Assembly: GCA_023374045.1 (NCBI GenBank)
Contig: CM041778.1
Location: forward strand, 288,835,533-288,899,532
Length of the DNA stretch: 64,000 bases
Source of the DNA: Limonium bicolor
Lineage: Eukaryota; Streptophyta; Magnoliopsida; Caryophyllales; Plumbaginaceae
Reading direction: 5' to 3'
Part shown: positions 1 to 10,279 of the stretch, one piece after another
Layout of the letters: the number at the start of each line of letters is the position of its first letter
Position numbering within the stretch: the stretch's first letter is position 1
The notes under the pieces: model-generated
Told to the model about the DNA's origin: nothing
The model's database searches: none
The model's input: the letters and a program-made list of their open reading frames with translations, nothing else
Program-made: the position numbers and the translations under genes

Positions 1-1
1 C

Positions 2-473
2 CCTTATACCAAGACATACCAAACAACGCGAGCAGGAGACGGAGCAACACCTCCAGCAATACCCCCAGAATTCCAAACGCTTGTCACACAAGCTGTAGAA
101 ATTGCACAACAATGTGAAGATGAACCAATCCCTGCACTTGAAGCAGATCTATGTATCGTCAACTTCTATGAGAAAGAAGGACGACTTGGCTTACACCAAG
201 ACAAGGACGAGACCGGAATCTCTTGAACTAGGAGTGCCCGTAGTGTCTTGGTCCATTGGTGATGACGCCGTATTTTTGTATAGCGAGCGGAAGCGTGTGG
301 ACCTCGCAGAGAAATTGGTATTGAGATCAGGAGATGTTCTAATCATGGGTGGAAAATCAAGGTTGCTGTATCACGGGATCCAGAAGATCAAGTTGAATAC
401 GGCACCACCGGCAATAATCAATGCCACACACATGATACCAGGACGCCTGAACCTTACCTTTAGAAAGTATTAA
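2..473 (+). pseudogene. AlkB-like 2OG-Fe(II) dioxygenase domain inside Element A (partial, frameshifted)
   Basis: C-terminal two thirds of an AlkB-fold dioxygenase resembling the plant ALKBH1-like proteins. The family oxidatively removes methyl groups from DNA or RNA bases using Fe(II) and 2-oxoglutarate. Visible motifs: NFY, then LGLHQDKDE with the iron-binding His (194-196) and Asp (200-202), PVVSWSIGDDAVF, GDVLIMGG, the distal iron His in LLYHGI (372-374), and the terminal PGRLNLTFRKY with the 2OG-binding Arg, ending at TAA 471-473. A 2-nt deletion near 211-214, compared with the Element B copy, shifts the frame, so only the part from base 102 is open after it. The N-terminus lies before the window. 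It sits just upstream of the protease, where an ordinary chromovirus has the gag-pro junction. Assignment to the fold is strong; substrate is unknown. Confidence 0.88.
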
Positions 474-615
474 TCTTGTAGTAGCATGTAATCCAGTAGT
501 AACGTGTATTAGAGACACAGTATGTATGATGGTTGGTTATTCAATAAAAGCAGTGTTGGTTATTAAATTCCACTTGCGTTCCACCATCTTTACTTATAAT
601 CTCATGAATCAATAG
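474..615 (+). promoter_or_regulatory. AlkB 3' region with AATAAA and a splice-acceptor-like end
   Basis: Noncoding stretch between the AlkB stop and the protease reading frame. It has an AATAAA hexamer (about 543-548) in sense orientation and ends in CAATAG at 610-615, immediately before the first base homologous to pro. Element B has the same layout at 29884-30024. Read as a 3' UTR-like tail of AlkB followed by the 3' end of an intron; no transcript evidence is available. Confidence 0.5.
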
Positions 616-3600
616 GTTGTGGACTCGGTACCGAAGGTAACCTGAGCATCCTCACCGAAGAACAAGCCGGCAAGAGCGGCACCATTCTAACGGGAACCTT
701 CCCAGTAAACGGCATCGAAGCCTCAGTATTATTCGACTCCGGCGCCTCTCACACCTTCATATCGCCATCTCTTGCGAAGAAGTTGGGGCTAGATGCGGAT
801 GAGCTACCGAACTTCTTGGTTACTCTCCCATCGAAGGAGCGGGTACAGTGTACCAAGTATTACAAATCAGCCACCATTCAAATCAAAGGTGAAGCGTTTC
901 CCATTTCCTTCATTGAATTCAACGGATTGGGATTCGACTTAATAATTGGAATGAACTGGTTGGAGCGGCACAAGGGGAGAATCCTATGCGCCGAGCACCG
1001 ATTGCTGCTCAAGAGTCCATCTGGGGTCACTGTTTCATACCGCCAGAGACCGAGAGAGCCTTCAACTACAGTCATCTCCGCCATGGCAATGTATCGGGAG
1101 CTCAGAAAAGGACATGAAGTGTATTTATGTCACGTGCAAGACCTGGAGAGAGATCCAGAGTTCAGTGACGAGGTAGCAGTAGTCTCAGAATTCCCTGATG
1201 TATTTCCGAAAGAGCTACCTGGTATGCCACCACAGAGGGCGGTAGAATTTGAAATCGACCTTGTACCGGGTACTGGTCCCATTGCTAGGGCACCATACCG
1301 TATGGCACCAGCAGAAATGGCAGAACTCAAAGAACAGCTACATGATCTTCTCGACAAAGGGTTTATACGCCCGAGCGTATCACCCTGGGGAGCACCGGTC
1401 CTCTTCGTGAAGAAGAAGGACGGTAGTCTCCGCCTCTGCATCGACTACCGCGAATTGAATGCGGTCACTGTAAAGAACAAGTATCCATTTCCACGCATCG
1501 ACGACCTGTTCGATCAGTTGAAGGGAGCATCCGTCTTTTCTAAGATTGATCTCCGATCCGGTTACCACCAAATTGCTATCAAAGAGCAAGACATTCAGAA
1601 AACAGCATTCCGAACAAGATATGGCCACTACGAATTCACGGTGATGCCATTCGGTTTGTCTAATGCACCAGCCAAATTCATGGACCTAATGAATCGGTTA
1701 TTCAGTGATCAGCTGGACACTTCAGTAGTAGTATTCATTGACGACATTCTTGTGTATTCGAAGTCACCAGAAGAGCATGAAAACCATTGAGAAGAGTACT
1801 TGAGACACTGCGCGAGAAGCTGTATGCGAAGTTCTCCAAATGCGAGTTTTGGCTAGATCAGGTATCATTCCTCGGTCATGTCATCTCGAGCGCGGGCATT
1901 TCAGTAGATCCATCCAAAATCGAAGCAGTGCGATCATGGCCTAGACCTAAGACTGTTACCGACATCCGGAGCTTGGTTTAGCCGGTTACCGGAGGTTTGT
2001 AAAGGACTTCTCAAAAGTCGCTAAGCCCATGACGTCATTGATGAAGAAAGATGCACCCTTTGTATGGACAAAGGAGTGCGAGTATCCTTCCAGAAAAGAC
2101 TCATTGACCTCAGCGCCAATTCTCACACTTCCAGAGGGCACAGAGGGATTTGAGGTGTATTGTGATGCATCGGGCAAGGGCATGGGATGCGTACTCATGC
2201 AGCATGGCAAGGTAGTAGCCTATGCTTCTCGCCAGCTGAAAAAGCATGAGGAGAATTACCCGACACATGATCTAGAGTTAGGAGCCATTGTCTTCGCCTT
2301 GAAGATATGGCGACACTATCTCTATGGGGTAAGCATCACCATCTACTCCGACCACAAAAGTTACAGTACGTATTCACCCAGAAAGAATTGAACCTAAGGC
2401 AGAGGAGGTGGATGGAGTTCCTCTCGGATTACGACATCAACCTCCAGTATAAAGAAGGGAAGGCAAACGTAGTAGCCGACGCCCTGAGTCGTCGAGCACA
2501 CTCGCTCCATTCGCTACTCGCTTCTTCTAGCTTGGTTGACGAGGTGCGAGACGCTCAGTTGAGCGACCCTTACTTCAGAGATCAGACAGAAAATCACAGA
2601 TGGTACCTTCGAGCGCCGAAAGTACGACTTCAAACTGCATGAAGATGGTCTGATCCGTTTGAATGGCAGATTATGCGTCCCCGAAGCAATGCTGAGCTAA
2701 GGGATCGCATTCTGCGAGAGTCACATTGTTCGACATTGCATGTCCATCCGGGAGCCTCTAAAATGTACAAAGACATGAAGAGGTACTTCTGGTGGTCAGG
2801 AATGAAATCAGACGTGACTGAGTATGTTCTGAGGTGTCTCACATGCCAGAAGGTGAAGTTCGAGCACCGAAGACCGGGAGGAATGGTGCAATCCATGCCC
2901 ATTCCGGAGTGGAAATTCCACGACATCTCCATGGATTTTGTTGTTGGACTCCCACCTGCTAGGGGAGGACTCAACATGATCTGGGTAGTAGTCGATCGCC
3001 TCACCAAGGTTGCCCGATTCATACCGATGAAGGACACCTGGAAGGTGGCGAAGCTCGCAGAGCTATTCGACAAGGAGATCATCCGACACCACGGAGTCCC
3101 AAAAACCATTGTATCTGACCGCGACACCAGATTTCTTTCGAGATACTGGAGAGCGACACGGGAAGCGCTTGGTACTGAGTTGAAGCTTAGCACCGCCTTC
3201 CATCCACAGACCGACGGTCAGACAGAAAGGACCATCCAAACACTAGAATATGCTAAGGGCATGTGCCTTAGACTTCCAGGGGAGCTGGATTGAGAAGCTT
3301 CATCTTATCGAGTTTTCGTATAACAATAGCTACCATGCTTCGATTAAGATGTCGCCATTCCAAGCTTTGTATGGTAGACCTTGCCGTACCCCGTTGTGTT
3401 GGGATGAGTCAAGCGAAGCGGTCATCATAGGACCGGAGTATTTGGAACAAGTACAAGCTGAGGTACAACAAATCCGAGCAATATGAAAGCAGCCCAAGAT
3501 AGACAGAAATCCTATGCGGATGTGCGACGACGCGACCTTGAGTTCGCCGTGGGCGACCAAGTGTTCTTGCGTGTCTCACCTATGAAGGGTGTCTTTCGAT

Positions 3601-3966
3601 TTGGCCAAAAGGGCAAGCTGAGCCCGAAATTTGTAGGCCCGTATACCATTACCGAGAGGATTGGAGCCGTAGCTTATAGGCTAGCATTGCCTGAAGAATT
3701 GGGGCGTGTTCATGATGTCTTTCATGTATCACAACTCAAGAAATATAGCCGATCCCTCTCATGTATTAGAACCCGAACATCTATCCCTAGAGCCGACGAT
3801 GAGATATGTCGAGACTCCACTGCGAATCCTTGATACCAAGACAAGAGACACTCGCCATAAATCCGTACGAATGGTGAAGGTCTTGTGGTCTAACCACGAT
3901 GTCGAGGAAGCGACTTGGGAATTAGAGGACCATGAAGGCGAAGTACCCGAATCTTTTGTAGACTAG
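616..3966 (+). pseudogene. Element A pol: protease, RT, RNase H, integrase, chromodomain (multiply frameshifted)
   Basis: Chromovirus pol relic. Protease catalytic DSGAS at about 735-749. RT at about 1350-1790 with the FIDD form of the catalytic box (1734-1745). RNase H from about 2140 ([11 protein letters not shown]). Integrase with an HHCC zinc region around 2740-2870 and core motifs (DFVVGLP, VSDRDTRF, HPQTDGQTER) around 2930-3230. The chromodomain at the end reads VKVLWSNHDVEEATWELED. Compared with Element B, the frame is broken by many small deletions: 1 nt near 1789, 4 nt near 1975, 3 nt near 1990, several near 2075-2090, and others near 2360, 2580, 2690, 3245, 3480 and 3745. These lesions are mostly deletions rather than stop-creating substitutions. 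It should start by splicing or readthrough from upstream; no initiator ATG is expected at 616. Confidence 0.92.
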
Positions 3967-4494
3967 ATGTCTAGTATCCGTATAGCACGGAGTGTACGGG
4001 GCGTACCCCTTTTAAGGGGGGTAGAGCCTTTTTGCTTTTGCATTGCTTCGGGTTAGCATTACGTAGTACGTATGTATTGTAATTGTATTTTGGTTGGCAC
4101 ATGTAGTGCTAATTGTATTGTATTGGCACAAAGTAGTGCTAGTAGTATTCGGTATGTAGTACGATGTGTATGGTATGTATGTAATGAGTAATGCATTGGT
4201 GTCGTACGGTATATGACACGAATGATATTGTGAAGTATTGCGAATGTATTGTGGAAGGTATGAATTGGATGGAGCATTGTGTATGGTATTTGAATGAAGC
4301 ATTGGGTATGGATTGAGTATTGCGTATGGTATTTGAACTAAGTATGTGGCATGGTATCTGAATTGCGTATGCTGGTAGTGTAAGAATTGTGAACACCTTG
4401 TAAGGCGGTAGTAGAATGCATTGTGGCAATTGTTTGCCAAATGAGTAGAAATAGTAAACCATAACCTTGAGCAACTTTGAGGGCAAAGTTTCTT
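3967..4494 (+). other. Element A 3' noncoding region between pol and polypurine tract
   Basis: No coding sequence. Low-complexity T/G-rich stretch with repeated GTATTG and GTATGTA-like words from about 4060 to 4420. The matching stretch in Element B is at 21820-22266. Both start with a short hairpin and a second copy of the polypurine tract, listed separately. Confidence 0.6.
4014..4025 (+). promoter_or_regulatory. Second polypurine tract copy, Element A
   Basis: AAGGGGGGTAGA, identical to the first 12 bases of the LTR-adjacent polypurine tract at 4495-4507 and about 480 bases upstream of it. It forms one arm of a small inverted repeat (TACCCC, TTTTAA spacer, GGGGTA-like). The same duplication occurs in Elements B and C. 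Confidence 0.6.
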
Positions 4495-4507
4495 AAGGGG
4501 GGTAGAT
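4495..4507 (+). promoter_or_regulatory. Polypurine tract, Element A
   Basis: AAGGGGGGTAGAT directly before the LTR start TGAAATACCCC. This is the expected site of plus-strand DNA priming in an LTR retrotransposon. It fixes the element orientation as plus. Confidence 0.85.
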
Positions 4508-7500
4508 TGAAATACCCCGTAATTAAAAACAGTGATTAATTAGGCTAAGTATATTTTTAAAGGCTTAATTACACTTAAATAAATACGAGGGAACAAATCC
4601 CGAAGAAAACGGACCTTTAAAATGGGTTAAAAGCATAAACGAACCTTAAAGCGCGTTTTTCGAGGAAACCGGGAAAACGTGACTTTAAGCGGGTCAAATA
4701 GACTCGTAACAATTTTGGTCAACTAAATAGTCACTAATAAATATTAGTGAAGCTTTAGAAATAAAATTAATTAAACGAGAAAATTCCGGAAAACGGGTAC
4801 CGGTTAGTGAAAACTGTAACAACCGGTAAGTTGTGGGTGAGAATGCAAATAAAGAAACTTAGTGTGTCCACTTTGCAAATAAAAATGTAAAATCTGTGTG
4901 TGTGTGCATATGTGGACCGATTTCTCCTCCCCTCTCATTTATTAATTGTTCCTAATTCACTAGGACAAAACAAATAAGTAAAAGGCAAAAAGGAGTCTCT
5001 CTCCTCACTCCCTCACCCTCACTCACGTTTTTGCACCCCTCTCTATTCTCTCTATTTCTCTTCTTCTACCTTGCGATTTCCATGGAGAAAGAAGAAAGCT
5101 CACTCAACTCTCTCCTTCTCTCCTCTCTTTGAGCACTCAAATCTTCTCCAAACTCATAAAAATTACACCATTGCAACCCCCTTGCAAAGGAGAACATTTT
5201 CATCCTTTCAAAAATCCAAAAGCTCCATTTTTGATTTTATGGGTATTCACCATTGGGAGATTTGAAGCCACCATTAGAAGCACCTTCACCTCCTTATCAT
5301 CTTGAGGTAAAAAGAACTTCGAAAATCCACCATTTCTAGCCCTTGTCTGCATTATAAGAATTTTTGGATTTTGAACTTCTTGTTCCTTCTTGCTCCAGCC
5401 GATTTTGGCTTCTCTTGGGGGCTAGGAATTTTGTCCTCTTGCTAGACAAGAACTACATTCATCCATTAGAAGGTAAAACTCTTTCCTAAACCCTAAAACA
5501 TTAAATTCTAGGGTTAGTGCAAAAATGAATGTTAAATGGTATTGTGTATTGGTATGGTGGTTGTAGAAGTGTGCATTGTGTGAGGAAGAACAAAGAAGAA
5601 AGGAAGAGAAGGAAAAGAAAGAAAAGAAAACTAGCAAAACAAGGTAAAGTCTCTTACCTTGAGCTAGTTTGTATTGTGTATTGTAACAGTTTTTGGAGTA
5701 GTAAAATGAGTAGTGAATTGAGTAATGAGTAATGAGTATATTGTAGTATGATGAATAATGAAGTTGTAACAGTTTTGAAGTTTTTAAATGAAGTTTAAAA
5801 GCTTGGGAAAACCATTGGGCAACATGTGTATAAGTGCAAGAATTTTAATGTGTGTAGTAGTGTTGAGTGGTGAGTATAATGTATTGTGTAATAGGTTGTG
5901 AGAATGAGTATATGTGAGCTGAAACTAAGTGTGGAGAATGTTAAAATTTAGGGGAGACTATGCCAAATTTTGTGTAGAAATGAGAGGACTTAAGTTGTTT
6001 AAGAAGATGAAGTATTTGGAGAGTTTAGAAGGAATGTTTAGTAGTTGTAACAAATTTGAAAATGAGTTTGTAAATGAGATGGAACTAGGTTGTGAGTTAA
6101 TGTATTTAAGATGCTAAGAGTTGCATTGGATGAGAGGTATTGGAGTATAAGAGTAGAGGGAAAAATCTGTAGCATAAGGTATAAGGGAAGAAACAATGGG
6201 AGTGTTGAGTTGAAACTTGGGGAAATTGAGTGTATAAATAAGCATAGGATTGTGTAATGTATTAAGGAATGAATTAGCATGATTTAGAGTGTCTAAATAG
6301 TACTAAAACATGTTAGGATGCATGTAGGAAGAATAGGGAAGCAATGGGTGAAATTGGGAAAAGAAAACAAGGCCTGTAGCAAAGTTCTGCTACTGTCCGA
6401 CCCACAGTCTGGATCGGACGCTGGGTCGGACAAGGCCTGAACAATGAAAATAAACTTTCTGGAACCGTCCGACCCAGAGCCGTGAGTCGGACGTGGGTCG
6501 GACGGGCCTTGAGAAACGACGGTAATTCTTTCTGGAATGGTCCGACCCAGGGCCGTGAGTCGGACGTGGGTCGGACGGGCAAATTTTCTAATGGCAAGTT
6601 TCTGACTTCGTCCGACCCAGAGCCTGGGTCGGACAGTGGGTCGGACGGAGCTAAGTCACAGAATCGAAACTTTCTGGAATGGTCCGACCCAGAGGTGTAT
6701 GGGTCGGACGGAATAGTGCTGGGTCGGACGGGAGTAATTTCAGAGGACGAAAACCTACTAGAATGGTCCGACCCAGGGTTGGGTCGGACGGTGGGTCGGA
6801 CGGCCCAAACACTTACAAAAAAAAATGTTTTTATAATATGACTATAGTAATCATATGTATATGTATATGCCTATACACCGGTATGCATATATAAGTAGTA
6901 ATACACCATTAATGAAGTAATAATGGTAAGAAAGTAAGTAAATGTGTAAGAAAGTAAGTTTATGAAGTAGTAAAGGAAAGAATGGTTTTATAACCAAGTA
7001 AGAAAGTAATGGAGTAGTAAGTATGCATTGAAAGTATCAATGAAGGAGTAAGTAGATCAATAATAGATCATTGATCATACTACTTCATGTATGTATAGGA
7101 ATCCCATAGTTGAGCTCCAAAGGAACCGGTAGTACCCTACGACGGTGAACGGTATGATTTCCTCATGCCCTGTATCCTAACTTGGTTACCCCGATTTGTG
7201 TGCTTATGTGATCACCAATAAGATAAATGCACGAATCGGACTTATATTGCACCTAATTGTGTTTGAACTATATTGTTCTTGTTTTATGCTCTTGAACATT
7301 TAGTTTGTATAATTCATGAAATGTATGAATGTAAATGAAGTGTATGTGTAAGTATGAGTACTTGCGTATTGTATGTATGTATGGAAGTAAGTATGGACTT
7401 CTACTAATTCCTAACGATCTAACTCCTAACATGAGTAATGAGTAAAATGGAATGAGTAGAAGCCCGATATAGTTTCGGCCACGCGTGAGGATAAGGAGAC

Positions 7501-8499
7501 ACAAGAGGTTGGATCCGAATCCTGGCTATAATCTTTTCCGTGGACCAAATCCCTTGAATGGGTAGCATCCTGGATTAGTGGGCCACCCTAAAGCCCGGTG
7601 GTGGGATGTAGTAATCCCTGCCCGGAGGTCATACCGACTTAACTGGAAGTAAAGTATGTAAGAAGTAAGTATTGTATTTGTATTGGTCTTGACTATTGTA
7701 AGTCATTGACCCGGAGTAAAAGTATTGAACACCCGATTAACCCGGGTGTGTAATAAGGCTAACAAGACCTTTGTATGTATTGGAGAATTGTATCTCCGTG
7801 ATGCGGTGAGTATGGTAAGTATGAATGGATGACTTGTATTGTACTTCTTGCATGTATTGTATGTATGTATGCTCGGTGAAATGATTGTATTGTATTGTAC
7901 TGTATAAAGCATGTATGTATGTATGAATGAAACGAACCGCATGTACTCGACCAAATAGTTGGCGTACCCTCGCTAGTACGCGGGGTATGCGGTTATCATA
8001 TGCAGCGTAAGCTGACCCCCTAGGGGGAATGTTTTTACTCTACAGGTACCCGCGAGGCGTGACGGTAGAGTAAGGACTGGATTTTGATGTAGTTAGTAGG
8101 ATTGTGATGGTGTACCGAGTTGTACACGGCTAAGGCCCCTTTTGAGTAGCCGGTGTACCATGTGGTACACCTTTTTGGATATTGAATTCTTAATTGGATA
8201 GTAAGGAGAGAATGTATAAACTCTCAATTTTTGGGAAGTAGCACCGGATTGTAATTCGTATAACTTGGATACTCGGTAATCAATTGTAAGTTAAGTATTT
8301 GGTATTGTAAAGTAAGTAGTATGTATGTATTTCATTCTAATCATCAGACCGAAACGGTAAGTAGTAGTAGCCTTGTTAACCTTGGAGGGTTAATGGCGTT
8401 GTATCACCCGCGCGGGAGTAAGTATGTATTCCGCTGCGAGAAGGGTAAGTATGGGATTGATTAGAGGATAATGGAAGGATTAGCGGTTAGGGTGTTACA
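4508..8499 (+). repeat. 3' LTR of Element A (3992 bp)
   Basis: Begins TGAAATACCCCG and ends GGGTGTTACA, so it has TG...CA ends with a longer imperfect inverted repeat (TGAAATACCC / GGGTGTTACA). It holds no credible gene. The first 600 bases include pyrimidine-rich, promoter- or leader-like sequence (about 4980-5140). A GC-rich hairpin array lies at 6395-6803. Blocks near 7140-7230 and 7980-8060 also occur, in reverse complement on the plus strand, in the LTRs of Elements B and C; most other parts of the LTR do not obviously align. A palindrome of CAAGGTAA and TTACCTTG is at 5640-5661. Confidence 0.88.
6395..6803 (+). repeat. Hairpin array in Element A LTR (six units)
   Basis: Six units spaced roughly 60-90 bases apart. 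Each has GTCCGACCCA followed within 10-30 bases by the complementary TGGGTCGGAC or a shorter version, often twice. The units differ in loop sequence and are separated by less GC-rich spacer. Equivalent arrays with a different stem (GGTCCGGGAC / GTCCCGGACC) lie in the LTRs of Elements B and C. Confidence 0.75.
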
Positions 8500-10195
8500 A
8501 TTTTAAACCAAGGACAAAAAGATCATTTTTTAACTGAGCGAATCAAAAACTCGACTACGCGTAGTGACCCTCTTGTTGATTACCCTTGTAGAAAGATTAT
8601 TTGATCAAAAGGGTAAATAAGATACACTCTGGCAATGCTTATGATTTAGGGTCCAATAATGAAGGTAAGGTCTTGTTACAAAATCTTAGCGTTTTACACC
8701 AAGCTTCTTGTTCTTACACTCCTCAACAGATTTGGGTAGTTGAGAGGAAACAAAAATACTTGATGGAATTTTGTCATGCTCTCCTTTAACAATATGATCT
8801 TCATTCAAAATATTGAGGGCTCAACTATGCTACACCTCTTGTTAACAAATGGCACCCTAAGCCATTGCTAGCTTGAGTCCCTTTCAAAAACTGCACAGCT
8901 CACCCCCAACTATACTGAGCTAAAAAGCTTTGGTTGTATGTGTTACAAAAGAAAACTTGATCCTCGAGCCACGGTTTGCATCTATATTGCTATCAATTAT
9001 AACAAAAAGTGTTACAAGCTCATGTCTCTAGAAACAAAAGAAATAAGTACCAGCAAGGATGTCATTTTCTTTGAAGATATGTTCCCTTACATGATCCCCT
9101 ATGGAACCTAAAAGAAACAAGTCAAACTCAGCAGTCTCTAAATTTCCAAGACTCCCTTGATGAGTTCCTTCTGCAGCAACCAACAACCAATTGTGACACC
9201 CCGTACAATGCAGCAACTTCAGTCTCGCAGGCTAGATGACAACATACACCATAATATAGCCTAGACACACTTACAATGCATGATTAGCTCGCCTTTTCCC
9301 TGGCACCATAAGTTGAAGATCTACAAGATGTTCTAGATGTCGCCCAACCATCTCAAACTGCTAAAGACAACCTATGACGTTCCCCAAGGACTAGAAACAA
9401 ACCAAAGTACCTTAAATACTATCATTTCAATGACAGGGAGGATTCCTTTACTTCTATTCTCATAGATAAGTTAAATGCTTACTTGTTTGTTCATATTCTA
9501 AACTTTCATAAACTAGCTGGTACTCATGTTGATTTTTGCATAGGAAAAAACATCATACCTTGCAACCTCAATGCTTATAGCAACAAATCAATCAAAACCA
9601 TGGGCACAGTCTTATATCCCACTTCCTTCCAACAAGCCTACAAACATCGAGGATGGGGACAAGCCACGGAAGAGGAATTTCAATACCAACAACATAGGTA
9701 AACGTGTCCAATCCCCTTATGGAAAACACCCCAACGGCTACAAATGGGTCTATTGGCCCAAACTCAAATATGATGGATCCTTGTAAAGACTAAATCTCAT
9801 ATTGTTGGTAAAGGGAAAACCCCAAAGATATGGTGTGGATTATGATGAAACCTGCTTTTTGGTGGAAAAACTCATAACCATTAAGGCTCTTATGATCATT
9901 GCCATTCAAAAAGGGTGGATATGGACCAATGTGACGTAAACAATTTGTTCTTCTGTGAAGACCTACAAGAGGAAGTATATATGTTCATTCCCTAAGGATT
10001 GGAATTATAAGGCAATGACTGGGTTTGCAACCTCAACAAGTCATTATATGGAATGAAACAAGCCTCTCAACATTGATATCACAAACTCTGAGAGTTCCTT
10101 TACACTCTTGGTTTTACCCAATCTTGCAATTATTCGTTTTTATTCACCAAAGCCGACCACAACCATCAAACTTATCTAGGTGTGTAAGTTGATAT
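8500..10195 (+). pseudogene. Ty1/copia pol relic (integrase to RT)
   Basis: Heavily decayed copia pol. The integrase core survives around 8600-8790 as VNKIHSGNAYDLG and SYTPQQIWVVERKQ; the second catalytic Asp of the usual SDNA motif is Gly here. The integrase tail and post-integrase region (KLDPRATVCIYIA, ISTSKDVIFFEDMFP) run to about 9100. RT pieces follow: GYKWVYWPKLKYDGSL near 9740-9780, VDYDETC near 9835, and a VDDILL-like box with a stop one codon before it near 10180. Frameshifts and stops are frequent. No LTR was found. Element A ends at its left side and a Mutator-like element interrupts shortly after its right side. Confidence 0.8.
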
Positions 10196-10279
10196 CTTGT
10201 TGACTTATGATTCAAAATGATTAACCGAGTTAGTTCTTTATATTCCTTAACTTTAATCCTTATGTTCAAAATTTTAAAA

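Larger units (their letters stand above)
1..8499 (+). mobile_element. Element A: Ty3/gypsy chromovirus, 5'-truncated by window edge, AlkB-bearing
   Basis: Plus-strand LTR retrotransposon entering from the left edge. The order is AlkB-like domain, protease, reverse transcriptase, RNase H, integrase, chromodomain, polypurine tract, 3' LTR. The integrase-chromodomain arrangement and the long LTR fit the Tekay/Del type of plant chromoviruses. The 5' LTR, gag and the first part of AlkB are outside the window, so the target duplication cannot be checked. Pol is broken by many small deletions and the copy cannot be autonomous. Its pol is close to that of Element B at 17928-36485, but the LTRs are far more diverged. 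It abuts a copia relic from base 8500. Confidence 0.9.

Noticed and set aside
6395..6803. CRISPR-like array (regular GC-rich repeats with spacers)
   Set aside because: Plant LTR context, spacing irregular, repeats are imperfect inverted repeats, and no cas genes.
6482..6894. Open frames of 71-119 codons in the Element A LTR
   Set aside because: They run through the hairpin array in more than one frame because the repeats are GC-rich and lack stops; no start context or family.
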